A DNA stretch of 64,000 nucleotides from Artemisia argyi (taxonomy: Eukaryota; Streptophyta; Magnoliopsida; Asterales; Asteraceae): NCBI GenBank assembly GCA_030686995.1, contig CM060709.1:127564373-127628372 (forward strand), written 5' to 3'. A program made the translations under genes and the position numbers. Positions 35,493 to 45,861 of this stretch are shown here, in pieces (within the stretch, counting starts at the first letter, position 1; every line of letters begins with the position of its first letter). The notes under the pieces are model-generated. The model was given only the letters and a program-made list of their open reading frames with translations, made no database searches and was not told the DNA's origin.

Positions 35493-38222
35493 TCAAGTCA
35501 TTGCTGACTTGAGCCTGCCTTGTGGATCATCAGTAACAGGCCATGTAGATATTTTAGATCCACCATTGTTCTTGGGCCTGTAATGCATATTAGGTCCCTT
35601 CTTAGTCCAAGAACAACCTGCTGAGGGCTTCACAGCAGTATTCCATTTCCCACCACCATTACACATTGAGTCAAAGTGATTAGGCCAATAACCATTATAA
35701 AAGAAAGAACTAGTGGGTCTGACATATGGTCTATTACTGGTTTTTCTCCATGAAAAATGAGATTCAGCAGAAATAGGTTTCTGCTGATGTGGAACAAAAG
35801 ATGGTATGTCACTAACATTCTTCCACATTTGCCTAGTTTTTCTTTGACTAACACCTGCACCCATTCTTTGCTCATGATATGTACAATCCTTAATCAAGTG
35901 ATATTTACTTCCACACACAAAACACTTCTTCTTTTTAGAAGATTTATGCAAACCAAAAGAATTTCCATAACATGAAAAAGTATTCAAATCACCATGACAG
36001 ACAGAATTGTTTTTAACAAAGCCAAAATTATTATGCAAAGAATTGAAAAACAAGTCTTCAGTAGAAATTGTCTTGTGATCAGCAGCAACTCTAGAAGGCT
36101 TGTGGGGAGTCTTGGGTGATGTCTTTGGTGTGGTCTTGGGAGTGGTCTTGGGCATGGTCTTGGGCAGGTCCGACTTCTCACTTGAATCACAGCTAGCAAA
36201 TGAGGTAGACCCTTCATCAGAAGACTTGTCACTGTTACAACAAGAGACAAAGTCATTAGATTTCACAATAGGGTCTTGCAAGTCAGTTGACTTTTTGCCA
36301 TATAAATGATGTGATCCATCAAAGTCAACAGGTTTGGACAAGTCTATAGGCATGTGTTCCCCTCTTATAGGTCCAGGTACTGCATTCATTCCCCCTTCCT
36401 TAACATATTTAACAGGTGTTTGATAAGCTAAGGCTGGTTCAGGGTCAAAAACACTCGACATATCAGGATAGGTTAGCTCTTCAGGGTCTATATATTTCTC
36501 ATATCCTAATGCCTTTCTAGACCTAACAGATTGACGACCATCAATTAATTTACTTAAATTTGATGCCCCTTCCTGCCATTTCATACGACCAGCTATCTCT
36601 TTATCTAATTTAGCTTGTAACTCTTGTTTTTCTTTTTCTAAATCAGACTTCTCTTTTTCAGTACGTTTTAATTCTATCTTAGCAACCTCTAAATCACTTT
36701 CTAGAACTCTTATTTTTTCATCATATTTAACTTGATTCTTTTGAAACCAGACTTTTTGTTTCTCTAATGTTTTTAAAGCCATTTTATAAGACTCTACTTC
36801 AACATAACACTCATTGTACTTTGGTTTCAATTCATCAAACTCTTGTTTAAGCTCATTGTATCTTACACTACATCCAAACACACAGTTGTTTACCTGAGAG
36901 ATTCCCATCAAGGAGACTTGCTCCTTCTTGTCTTCTGAAGGTGTGAATGCCAGCAGATTCAATTGTGAAGAAGTAGCAGCTTCCTCTCCAGCAGGTTCAC
37001 GATCAGCCCAATCAATTTGGTGATCCAGAGTCACCATAGCCTTTGAAGGTACAGTCTTGTTATTCCCTGCTTCCAATGGATAAGAACCATATCTAACTTC
37101 ATCTCCAGCCTTTCTTTCTTTGCATTCCCTTGAAAAATGTCCCACTTGACCACAAGTGTAGCATTTAACCTTCCTTCTATCAAACCTTGCTGCTTCCTTA
37201 CCATTAAAACCAAACTTTCTTCCAGACTTGGCTTCAAACCTTCTGATGTTCATTGAGATCATTGCAAGCTCTCATTTCAAGTGCATCTCCTCCATTTCCA
37301 ATGGATCTACCTGTTTAAAGTCCTCATAAGCAATAAACTGCTGAGGTTCATATTCAGCCACAAATGAATGAATAAGATCCTCCAACACACTACTTGATTT
37401 TGATTTAGGAGCAGTTTGATTATAAGTTTGAGAAGATGCTCCTGATGAATATGAACTTGAGGCTTGATGCACAGGTTTAGTAGAGGCACCAACAAATGCA
37501 GAATGAGTGGATGGACGAATGGGACTTCTAACATCAGGCTCAAGTGATTTAAGCCTGTTGTAGAGGTCATCAAAAGACATCATGTCCAACCCACCTTTGG
37601 TCTTGAGAGCAATACATACTTGTAACCAAGACGGCGGTAGAGATCTCAGAAATTTAGAATTGCAGTCTTCATTGTCGGGTCTAGCCTTCAACTGATTAAG
37701 TTGACTCAATATTCGATGAAACCTGTCATAACCCTTATGAATTCCCTCTTCTTTAGATATCTGAAATTCTTGGAACTTTTGCTTCAGCAGAGACTTCTGC
37801 AGCCTTCTTGATTCCTCATTCCCACCAAATCTTGCTTTTATAGCCACCCAAATATCCTTGGCATCTTCCATAAAATGGAAGTCACCCATATGGTCATCTG
37901 GTATAGCTTAGAGCAAAATAGTTCTGACTTTACTCTCCCTCTGCACAGCCAGAATCTCTTCAGCAGTTTTGGGTCCTACAATAGTAACAACTCCATCAGC
38001 ATCTGTAACATGCTTCTTCAGACTATTCCCTTTCTTAACAACCTCCCACAGATTCCAATCAATGTTTGTGATCCAGTTCTGCATCTTCATGGACCACAGA
38101 TGATAATCTTCTGCATTATTCAAATATGGAAATTTAGCATTACTGTTGGAGAGATTGAGTTGTTGAAGAGAGGTGGTGCTAATGTTCTGGGTTGTATCTG
38201 CATCATCATCCGATCCAGGCAT
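35493..38222 (-). pseudogene. Copia gag (C3), two internal nonsense codons
   Basis: The ATG at 38222 starts PGSDDDADTTQN; a single frame runs to 35493 with stops at 37908-37910 and 37272-37274 (consistent with CAA to TAA and TGG to TGA). Features: capsid segment YHLWSMKMQNWITN, DAKDIWVAIKARFGG and LRSLPPSWLQVCIALKTK; zinc knuckle CYTCGQVGHFSREC just after the second stop; a long coiled coil (ELKRTEKEKSDLEKEKQELQ); a second knuckle-like CFVCGSKYHLIKDC near the end. At about 900 residues it is long for a Copia gag, as in SIRE-like elements. Confidence 0.85.
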
Positions 38223-38291
38223 GTTTGTTGATTTGTTTGGATTGTAAAGGTGTTAGATTTGTGATTCTTAGTATGGCAGAGACTCTCTCGA

Positions 38292-38304
38292 GGCTCTGAT
38301 ACCA
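38292..38304 (-). other. Primer binding site (C3)
   Basis: TGGTATCAGAGCC on the minus strand, two bases after the LTR; perfect complement to initiator tRNA-Met. Confidence 0.9.
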
Positions 38305-38306
38305 CT

Positions 38307-38788
38307 TGTTGAGCAATAGACCTTGATAGATCTTGTTGAGCACTCTAGAATCGTTAGTAATGTCACTGTAATCAATAACACACTAATAGACAATCTCTAC
38401 AACTTGTATTTATAAAGCGGAAACAAAACACAAGCTTGATACTAAGAACTCTTGATCCTCTATGGATCTTTTTTTAATAATATTAAGAATTTTCTAAAAG
38501 TTATTCAATACATAAACCGTGTGTTCCTTTTATACTCAAGGAACCCTAAACCGTTTCTCAAGAAACGTATACTCTAAAACTTCTAAAAGATATGCATTAT
38601 CACTTCCTAAATAAACTCATGCATATCCAAACTACATTACATAAAACACGGAAATACTATATCCGCAGAAACTAATAAAGCTGAACTATGTCTTCAGCAA
38701 ATACACTGCTTCAGCAGAAACCAACTCTTCAGCAGGATCCTTTCAGCAGAAACAGCAGCAGAATTCTTACTTCACAGAATTTCCAACA
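38307..38788 (-). repeat. 5' LTR of C3
   Basis: 482 bp, about four differences from the 3' LTR; TATAAATAC near 38408-38416 and CTGCTGA cluster at 38691-38763. Confidence 0.92.
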
Positions 38789-40446
38789 ATAGTAGATCCA
38801 TTCACGGGGTTTGACACATGTTTATAAAATCTTTTAATTTCCTTATTAGTAGCTACAGGTATTTTAACATTATTGACTCTAGCAGATGATGGATCCACGG
38901 TACCATTAAATTTAGTGGTGTCGTTACTACTTTTAGTGGTGCCGTCATTCCCTAAATCAACCTCCTCTGATTTTTCAAATTTTACTTGTTTAGTTTCACT
39001 AGTAGATGCCTCATTTGGATCAAATCCAAGACCCGCTCCAGCATATTCACTATACCTAATGTTTTCAAGCATGTCGTTAAGTGCTTGTGTTCCTTTTTCA
39101 AACTTAATGGCTTTAATGACGTTTTCCTTGAGTTTTTCATTTTCTAATTGAAGATCTATACATGACTTACATCCAACATCTATTTGCTTATTTTTCTCAG
39201 TTCTTTTTAGTTGATCTCTTAGTTCTAAAACTTGTAATTCGATTTCATGCAATGTTGCTTTTAATGTTTTGTTTCTAGTTATGATTTTATTACTTACTTC
39301 ACATAGTTTATTATATTCATCATATAGCCTATGATCATCTATTGACAAATTATCATCACTATAATAAGAAGAGTCGAAATGTACCTCGTTTGAAGCTTGA
39401 GCCATAAGACATGTTTCGTCATTTGGCTTCTCTTCCTTTTCTTCTTCACCACTATCACTCCAAGCACCTCCTACGAAGGCTCTGTGGTTGTTTGATCTTG
39501 GTGGCTTAGGACATTCACCAATAAGGTGATTGGGATCTCCACATCTAAAACACTTCCTATTGCCCTATCCTTTCTTATCATCTTGATTCTTAGAGAATGA
39601 CTTCCTTTTGTCACGAGATTGCCTAGTAGATCCACTTCTTCTTCTAAAGAACTTCTTAAAATTTCTAACCACTAGTGCACACTCTTCGTCTTCACTATCG
39701 GAATCCAAATTTTCATCATCACTAGACTCTTTCTTGGCTTTCAATGCTAGAGACCTAACTTTCTCACTTACACCCTTGACTACGTCCGAGTCCTTTTCGA
39801 TTATCATTTCATGAACTTTCAAGTTACCAGTTAGTTCATCAAGTGATAGTGTCGACAAGTTTTTTGATTCTTCAATGGCGGTGACCTTTGCTCTCCATTT
39901 GGGATGTAAGGCTCTAAGAAACTTCATAACGTAGTTCTTTCTACAATAACCTTCATCAAAAGCTTTAAGACTAGTAATAATAGTATTAAATCTAGCAAAT
40001 GCACTATCTATGGTTTCATCTTCCAGAATGGAAAATTGTTCATATTATTGAACAAGAAGATCAATCTTGTTCTCTTTGACTTGATAATTACCTTAATGTG
40101 TGACCAAAAATGTTTTCCAAATATCTTTTGCCGTATTACACATAAAAGTTCTTTCAAATTCCTTTTTCATAAAGGCATTATAAATTACCATTTTATCCTC
40201 ATCATTTTTGGCTAGTTTTCTTTTAAGATCACCGCTTTGTTGATCATAAGGGATAATTTTATCCTTTTTAGTAATAGGATCCTTTTCAATAGGTTGAAAG
40301 TCACCATCGGTAATAACATGCCAAAGATCAATGTCTTTTGATTTCACATACGTTTCGAATCTTGTATTCTAATAAATTAAACAATCGGTTTCAAAAAGTG
40401 GTTGTCTTTGCATAGATTTCCTTTCTTTATATTTGTCGAAATTCAT
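38789..40446 (-). pseudogene. C2 gag, N-terminal and central part
   Basis: From the ATG at 40446 (NFDKYKERK) one frame with stops at 40369, 40093, about 40038 and 39565, all explicable by C:G-to-T:A change of Trp or Gln codons. Domains: capsid ([47 protein letters not shown]), basic linker ([16 protein letters not shown]), zinc knuckle CFRCGDPNHLIGEC, then a coiled coil (ELQVLELRDQLKRTEKNK). It is cut by C3 at 38788 and resumes at 25556. SIRE-like Copia gag. A copy of the M2 dyad lies inside it. Confidence 0.8.
38896..38945. promoter_or_regulatory. Dyad motif M2 embedded in C2 gag
   Basis: CACGGTACCATTAAATTTAG, TGGTGTCGT, then TTTTAGTGGTGCCGTC: same word, order and orientation as in the LTR and internal promoters, here encoding GTTKSSNDTTKFNGT. 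Confidence 0.55.
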
Positions 40447-40496
40447 TGATCGATTCAAGTTTTAAAATACAATTTACTTAAAAATCTTGCCTGACG

Positions 40497-40510
40497 TGGC
40501 TCTGATACCA
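40497..40510 (-). other. Primer binding site (C2)
   Basis: TGGTATCAGAGCCA on the minus strand, two bases after the LTR end; complement of initiator tRNA-Met. Confidence 0.88.
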
Positions 40511-41349
40511 ATTGTGGAAAACTAGAAGGGGGGTTGAATAGTTTACCGACTTGTTTTCTTTAGTTATAAAAATTTCTCTATGAAAAACTTAGATTCAATT
40601 GTAGATGAAATCAATCAACACCAATATGAACACAACACTATACTAACACAAACATGTAATAAGTAAGTAAAGAGAAGAGATGGAAAGATCAAACCAAGAA
40701 AATGAGATTTATAGTGGTTCGGTCACGAAGCTCTTCTTCGCCCTACTCCACTCCCCGAGTATCCGACTCGAGAGTTCTAGCACTATATCAACAAGACTCC
40801 CTTCAGGAGGAGAAAACCGTACAATGTCGCTTACGTTATTTTCTGACACTAAGCTAGATGTCGAGTACTAATCTTAGCTAGTACCAATCTACCACGATCC
40901 ACATGATCCTAACTTATCACACGATCAACACGATCATCACACAATCTACATGATCCTCACAAGATCCACACAATCTACTCTTGATCCACTTGATCAATAC
41001 TATATCACTCAACACTCAAGAGATCCCCAAGATCTCAACAAGATCACAATGTTCAACACAATGACAAAGAAACACTAATACACTTGATGTATATCAAGAT
41101 ACAATCAAGTAGACACCTTGTAATGCAAGTGCACTACTCTATGACACCAACACCTTGTATCTTCTTGATACTTTGTGTTCTTCTCTTGACTAGTAGAGGT
41201 ATGTAGATGATTCTTAACTAACTAATGATCAAAGGAGAGTTTAGGTGATTGGGGATAAGACCACAAAAAATTAAGTGTGAAAGGATAGCCAAAATCTAGG
41301 AAATGAAGCGGTATTTATAGAAACTGAAAATCTGGCCGTTTTAAAGGGA

Positions 41350-41409
41350 CGACAACACTAATTGTCACACGGTACGACTAAATTTAGTAGTACCGTGATA
41401 CCGTGCCAG
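41350..41409. promoter_or_regulatory. Dyad cluster M2 in the C2 5' LTR
   Basis: ACAACACTAATTG, GGTACGACTAAATTTAGTAG, TACCGTG, TACCGTGCC about 29 bp upstream (minus strand) of the TATA box; slightly worn compared with the 3' LTR copy. Confidence 0.6.
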
Positions 41410-41803
41410 ACAAACACGCTCCATATTTTGTCTTTAGTGGTGAAATTTTATTTAATGGAGTTTGCAGCTGGTTTGGGTAAAATATAGCTGTTGGGGAATT
41501 TTGAAATGAATTTCCTAAATAAAACATTTCTTAATATTTCAAAAATAATTTGTAAAATGTATTTTTGAAAAGAAAGTTTTTTCAAGCTAAAAATGTTAAG
41601 TTCAAAACACAAATTCATTTTTTTGATCATTTGTCAAGTTGTAAATTTGTTTGTTCATACCTAGAGTAATTAACGTAGAAACCGGATATATCAACTAAAA
41701 ACTTGTTTACGTTAATTTTGACCTAAGATGTTTTCACATTTTGCTATCATCAAACATAGAGATATTGAAAGATAAGAATAATGTTTTTAGACATTATTTG
41801 CAT

Positions 41804-42345
41804 CCAAGGTTGTGAAAATCGCTAGGCGCTAATGAGGCGGTCGGGTAGGGCCTAGCGATTACTCGGTTAGGCGGTGATTAATCGGGGATTAATCATATTG
41901 AAATTTTTATGCACAAAATTGTAATTTTAGATATTATATTATATTATATGTATAAAATAAGCATAATGCATCAAAGTTCAAATATTTTAAGTATTTAAAT
42001 ATAAACATAAATACATAATTATTTAAAGTTCAAAGTCAAACATAGATATTACTCGCTTTGTTGTCCATTTTTAAGCGATCTTTGACTGATTTTGTATGAT
42101 TAATCGGTTTGTTGACCAATTTTTAAGCGATTTTGTTGACCGAATTTTAAGCGATTTTATCGGATTAATCTGATTAGACCGATTTTGTCCGATTTTGTCC
42201 AATTAATTGGTTTGTTGACCGATTTTTAAGCGATCTTTAACCAAAGCAATTAAATAGGCCGATTATGATAAATCAAGGCGGTTAGTGAGCGATCAGCGAT
42301 TATGCGAGGATTAATCGGCCGCCTGGGCTGATTTTTACAACAGAG
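41804..42345. mobile_element. 542-bp MITE in the C2 LTR
   Basis: Flanked by the 7-bp repeat TTTGCAT (41797-41803, 42346-42352). Subterminal inverted repeats GGTTGTGAAAATCGCTAGGCG and, inverted, GTTGTAAAAATCAGCCCAGGC. The interior repeats GACCGATTTTTAAGCGAT. No coding capacity. An 8-bp site with one mismatch would suit hAT, a longer one Mutator; superfamily unresolved. Confidence 0.65.
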
Positions 42346-42362
42346 TTTGCATCAACAGTGTA

Positions 42363-42541
42363 TATATTAATCGGGTGGGGTGGGGCGGGGATGTTATTCC
42401 CCACTTTTGCCCAAACCCGATTAAAAATCACCATTTAAGCCCCAAACCGGCCCCGTTACCTGATAAGCATGCCCCGCCCCACCCCAGTTATATCAGGTTT
42501 CGGGTTATCTAGTCGGGTCCGGGTTTTTTTGCCATCCCTAG
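42363..42541. mobile_element. GC-rich hAT-MITE-like fragment
   Basis: Internally inverted GGGGTGGGGCGGGG ... CCCCGCCCCACCCC with one recognisable end TTGCCATCCCTA; the other end is missing. Confidence 0.4.
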
Positions 42542-43520
42542 CCACGGTGGTTGGTAGGGTAGCTAAGAAAAATGTACGGAGTGGATCTAGGGTGTAGTTT
42601 ATGAGAAGTGCGTATGAATGGATAACACAAGCAACCAAAAATGTGTAGGTGTGTATAGGATGGCAGTTTGTTAAAGATTTTGGTGAATGGAGTGGTGTTT
42701 TTTTTATTATTATTGAAGTTGAGGGTAATATATTGAGTAAATGGGTGGCCATGAAAATTGCTTCGGTCCAATATTGCGGTGGTAAGTGTTCTTGGAAGAG
42801 TAAGGTTCGTATAAGGTTGTTAATTTTTTGTAGCATCCTTTCAGCTTTTTTGTTTTGTTGGGACGTTTTTTAGAGTGAAACCGGAATTGTATGCCATTAA
42901 CTTTAAAGAGTTTGTGTTATTTTGTATTTTTGAACTTGCCCCATGATCATATTGATATGCTTTGATTTCTTTATGGAATTGAGTTTTCATATATGCCCGA
43001 AATTGAAGAAATTTATTAAATGCATCCGTTTCTTTTTAAGAGGATAAACCCACAAGAAATAAGAGAAATGATCAAGAAAAATAACATAATACATGAAACC
43101 ACTAACACTCAAAATAGGTGACGTCCACACATCCGAATGGACAATGTCAAAAGTATTTGCAACAAAAGTGGAAGAATGCAAAAAAGGAAGCTTTACATGC
43201 TTACCAAGCATGGCACAAAGTCATAGACTTTGGTTTATTACATGATATAAATTTATTTATAGCTAAAAAACATAGCACTTCATCACTGAGATGCCCGAGT
43301 CTTTGGTGCCACGTGGAATGGTTGGATGTTAAGAGCGCAGTAGGGGTGGTGGAGGACGTGTGAAATGGATATAGATATTCGGTGCTATTACATCAGAGGA
43401 GCATTTGACGAGTCCATAAATCCCTCACAGAAAAGCCAAATTCTTCAAATTCAATGCTACATGTATTACCACGAGTAAATTGATGAACGAATATTAATTT
43501 TTCAATTATGTGTGGGGTTA
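42542..43520 (-). pseudogene. Copia integrase remnant
   Basis: On the minus strand, in shifting frames: GAG-pre-integrase-like W-H-Q-R-L-G-H-L-S-D-E-V-L (about 43310), LGKHVKLPF, FDIVHSDVWTSPI and YVIFLDHFSYFLWVYPLKKK (43010-43211), then the integrase C-terminal part LFQEHLPPQYWTEAIFMATH and HIFGCLCYP (42545-42840). Many stops and frameshifts. No LTR or neighbouring domains. Not related to C3 or C5 copies at this level. Confidence 0.7.
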
Positions 43521-43590
43521 TAGGTACGTTTTAAAGGTATAAAGGTCGATGCAAAGTTGGCAAAATGCTACGCCCGATGTTAGTAAGATG

Positions 43591-44644
43591 CAATCAAAAT
43601 AAAATAACAAAAATGAAAATAAACTAAATTAAGATAGTGGTGTGAGCAATATATGGGAGAATTGTGTTTACTTAGATTTCACTACTCCCTAGATATCTTT
43701 TACAGGTTAATTACTTGTTACAGTTGCGTGGATGACGGATTGTATTCCTTAATACCATTCATGGGGTGGCGTACTTACTTCCCCAATCCTATAAGCTCCT
43801 ACTTCACTCCTATGTCGAGCCGGCTAAGAAGCTCCTAACATGGGATCACTAGAATTCGCTCATGCATTAAATACAATCATAAAAACCTAGTACACATCGG
43901 TTCATGTTTCTTAAGACGTTCAAGCAAGTTACACAATGGAGATCTGCCAGTTTTCTTAAGCCTAACATTGAAATCATTCATCCATTACAACTATAAACAA
44001 GCAATCAACCTATAATTAACATCTAGGTTTCATTACATCTAAGCAAACACATGAGAGATCTAGCCTAGCATGTTATAATCAAGACAAGCATAAGATATAT
44101 TCAAACAACACATAGACATATTGATTGAATTGAAAGAAGACTTATCTTAATTGAACATGAAAGGTTTCAAGGGGTGAAAAACCTTGAAAATACTGTTACA
44201 AATGACCTAGGGTTTATTAGGTTCGACCCTAGTATTCTCCACATAAGTTCCTCCTTTAATGAATGAAAAATAGAAAAGTATATATAGATTTTGTGAGGTG
44301 ACGGCGTCAAGAGTAAATGTCAGACGCCGTCATCTCGCCGCCAATAAAGTTCTCGGACTGCCTAGATCTGGGTTTGACGACGTCACGTGTAATCCATCTT
44401 CAGGCCGTCACCAAAATAACTCTTGACGCCCTTCATCTGACGCCTTCAGGTTTTCACTGGGTCGTCATGGATTTTGCTCCTGACGCCGTCACATTTTCCT
44501 TCTTGACGCCGTCAGGTACTGTTCTCTGCGTGGAAAATTAAGTCTTTGCCGTTTTCTTCACTTTTATGCTCCAAAAACGTCCAAAAATGGTTCAATTCCG
44601 GGCTTAAATGACCCCCTAAAAATGGTTCATTTTTCGCCTCATCA
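43591..44644 (-). repeat. Truncated LTR of the G1 family
   Basis: Reverse-complement match to the G1 LTR from its TGATGAGGCG start (44644) to about position 13430 of the 5' LTR; the last 300 bp are missing. No internal G1 region adjoins, so this is a solo-LTR fragment. TATA at 44279-44287, dyad array upstream. Confidence 0.75.
44299..44517. promoter_or_regulatory. TGACGGCGTCA dyad array (solo LTR)
   Basis: Same word and placement as in G1, about 12 bp upstream (minus strand) of the TATA box; partly diverged copies such as TTGACGACGTCAC. Confidence 0.6.
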
Positions 44645-45480
44645 CCAGGTATAACCGGTTCTTCAAAACTACCATAACTAAAAGATCTACGATAAACTAA
44701 GCATGCACACACTAGAAGCATTATGAAGAGTATGAAAACATAATCACATTAATATGTAAATCATAACTAGGCTAGCACCAATGGTGCTTAGCTGATCATG
44801 TTATAAATTACACCCACGTCAATGTTTAATGAAGACATGAATTCGAAATGTAAATAGAACAATGAAAAACTAAAGCTTATGGTGTTATAGGCATGATTTC
44901 TCCTATGGAAATGCTCCGTATGCTGTTGTAGAATGCCTCCCTAAAACCTCCTTTCGTTCTCTGATTTTTGGTGGTGATAAAGTTGTCTAAAATGCAGACT
45001 TTAGGGCTGGTATTTATAGGCCCGACACAGCTACGGTGTAACTCAAGAGTTGGTTACGCCGTAACTAGTGTTATCGTGAAACGATCTTATCCATTAACAT
45101 TGGCTATGACGTACTTGAGATTCAGGTTACGCCGTAGCTCCTTAGGGTTTCCACTTACGCCGTAATCTTCATGTGTGGTTACGCCGTAATTATGACAAAA
45201 TCATGGATCACGTACTGTTCCTTAACTACGCCATAACTCCATGGGTGGTTACGGAGTAGCCTTCATGGATCACAAATTCTTCGAAGTCTTCGAATGATTA
45301 CGGTGTAACCTCATGAGTTGGTTACGCCATAACTCTTGATAAGCGTTGACTTGTCAATATAATTGAATTCCTAGCTACAGTGTAGTTGATAGTATGAGTT
45401 ATGTCGTAGCACTCTTCAGCATACTAAGATGTGTAGTCTTAGCAAGTCCTTCCCAATTTTCGCGTCTCTTTAGCTCCTAT
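44645..45480 (-). repeat. Probable LTR fragment with TTACGCCGTAA array
   Basis: Structure like a Gypsy LTR: TATA box complement GGTATTTATAGG at 45010-45020 and, immediately upstream on the minus strand, about ten copies of TTACGCCGTAA/TTACGGTGTAA variants (45031-45420). LTR ends not resolved. Confidence 0.5.
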
Positions 45481-45655
45481 GCTCATTTGTAACCTGGAAA
45501 CAAAATATAAAGAAATAAAAGTATATATCCTTATAAACAATGCAAATAATGAGCATATTATGGGGAAATTGACACTTAAATACAAGGATTATTTGATGTC
45601 ATCACCTACGGTGGGCATTGAGGAGTTCGTGTCTGAGCCTAAGGTCCATAAAAAT
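45481..45655. other. Unassigned sequence
   Basis: A short plus-strand frame (45479-45700) has no recognisable similarity; nothing supported. Confidence 0.3.
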
Positions 45656-45813
45656 TCATCTGTGTATAGTGGACTTGTGGAAGAAAATCTTGAGTGTTAG
45701 TCCAAGAGTGAGTGTGACCATTTTGTTTACAACATACACGTACTTATAGTGAGCACCATAACGGCAATTCCCACGTTGGAAATTCCTACACAGTTCTTTC
45801 TTGCCATTTCCTT

Positions 45814-45861
<48 letters not shown>

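Larger units (their letters stand above)
25557..38788 (-). mobile_element. C3: Copia element with gag, pol and extra sense and antisense ORFs
   Basis: 13,232 bp with 482-bp LTRs (25557-26038, 38307-38788), TG...CA ends and a perfect 5-bp duplication ATAGT (25552-25556, 38789-38793). Order on the minus strand: LTR, PBS, gag, pol (PR-IN-RT-RH), spacer with an antisense ORF, long extra ORF, poly-A tract, repeats, polypurine tract, LTR. By eye the LTRs differ at about four of 482 positions, so this is the youngest large insertion, yet its frames carry several nonsense codons. It sits inside the gag of C2. Extra ORFs after RNase H fit a SIRE/Maximus-like lineage (inference). Confidence 0.9.
10774..42357 (-). 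mobile_element. C2: pol-less Copia-derived element with three nested insertions
   Basis: LTRs at 10774-11807 and 40513-42357, flanked by identical 5-bp duplications GTGTA (10769-10773 and 42358-42362). On the minus strand: 5' LTR, initiator-Met PBS, gag, spacer, ORF2, ORF3, polypurine tract, 3' LTR. Later insertions are G1 (12347-20267), C3 (25557-38788) and a MITE (41804-42345); without them and their duplications about 9.9 kb remain. No pol domain exists in what remains. LTR divergence (roughly 5-6 percent in a 215-bp stretch compared by eye, plus indels) makes it the oldest layer. Confidence 0.88.
40513..42357 (-). repeat. 5' LTR of C2, with MITE insertion
   Basis: 1845 bp including the 542-bp MITE and its duplication (about 1.3 kb without). 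Ends TGTTGATGC and CTAGTTTTCCACA on the minus strand; TATA at 41311-41320. Confidence 0.85.
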
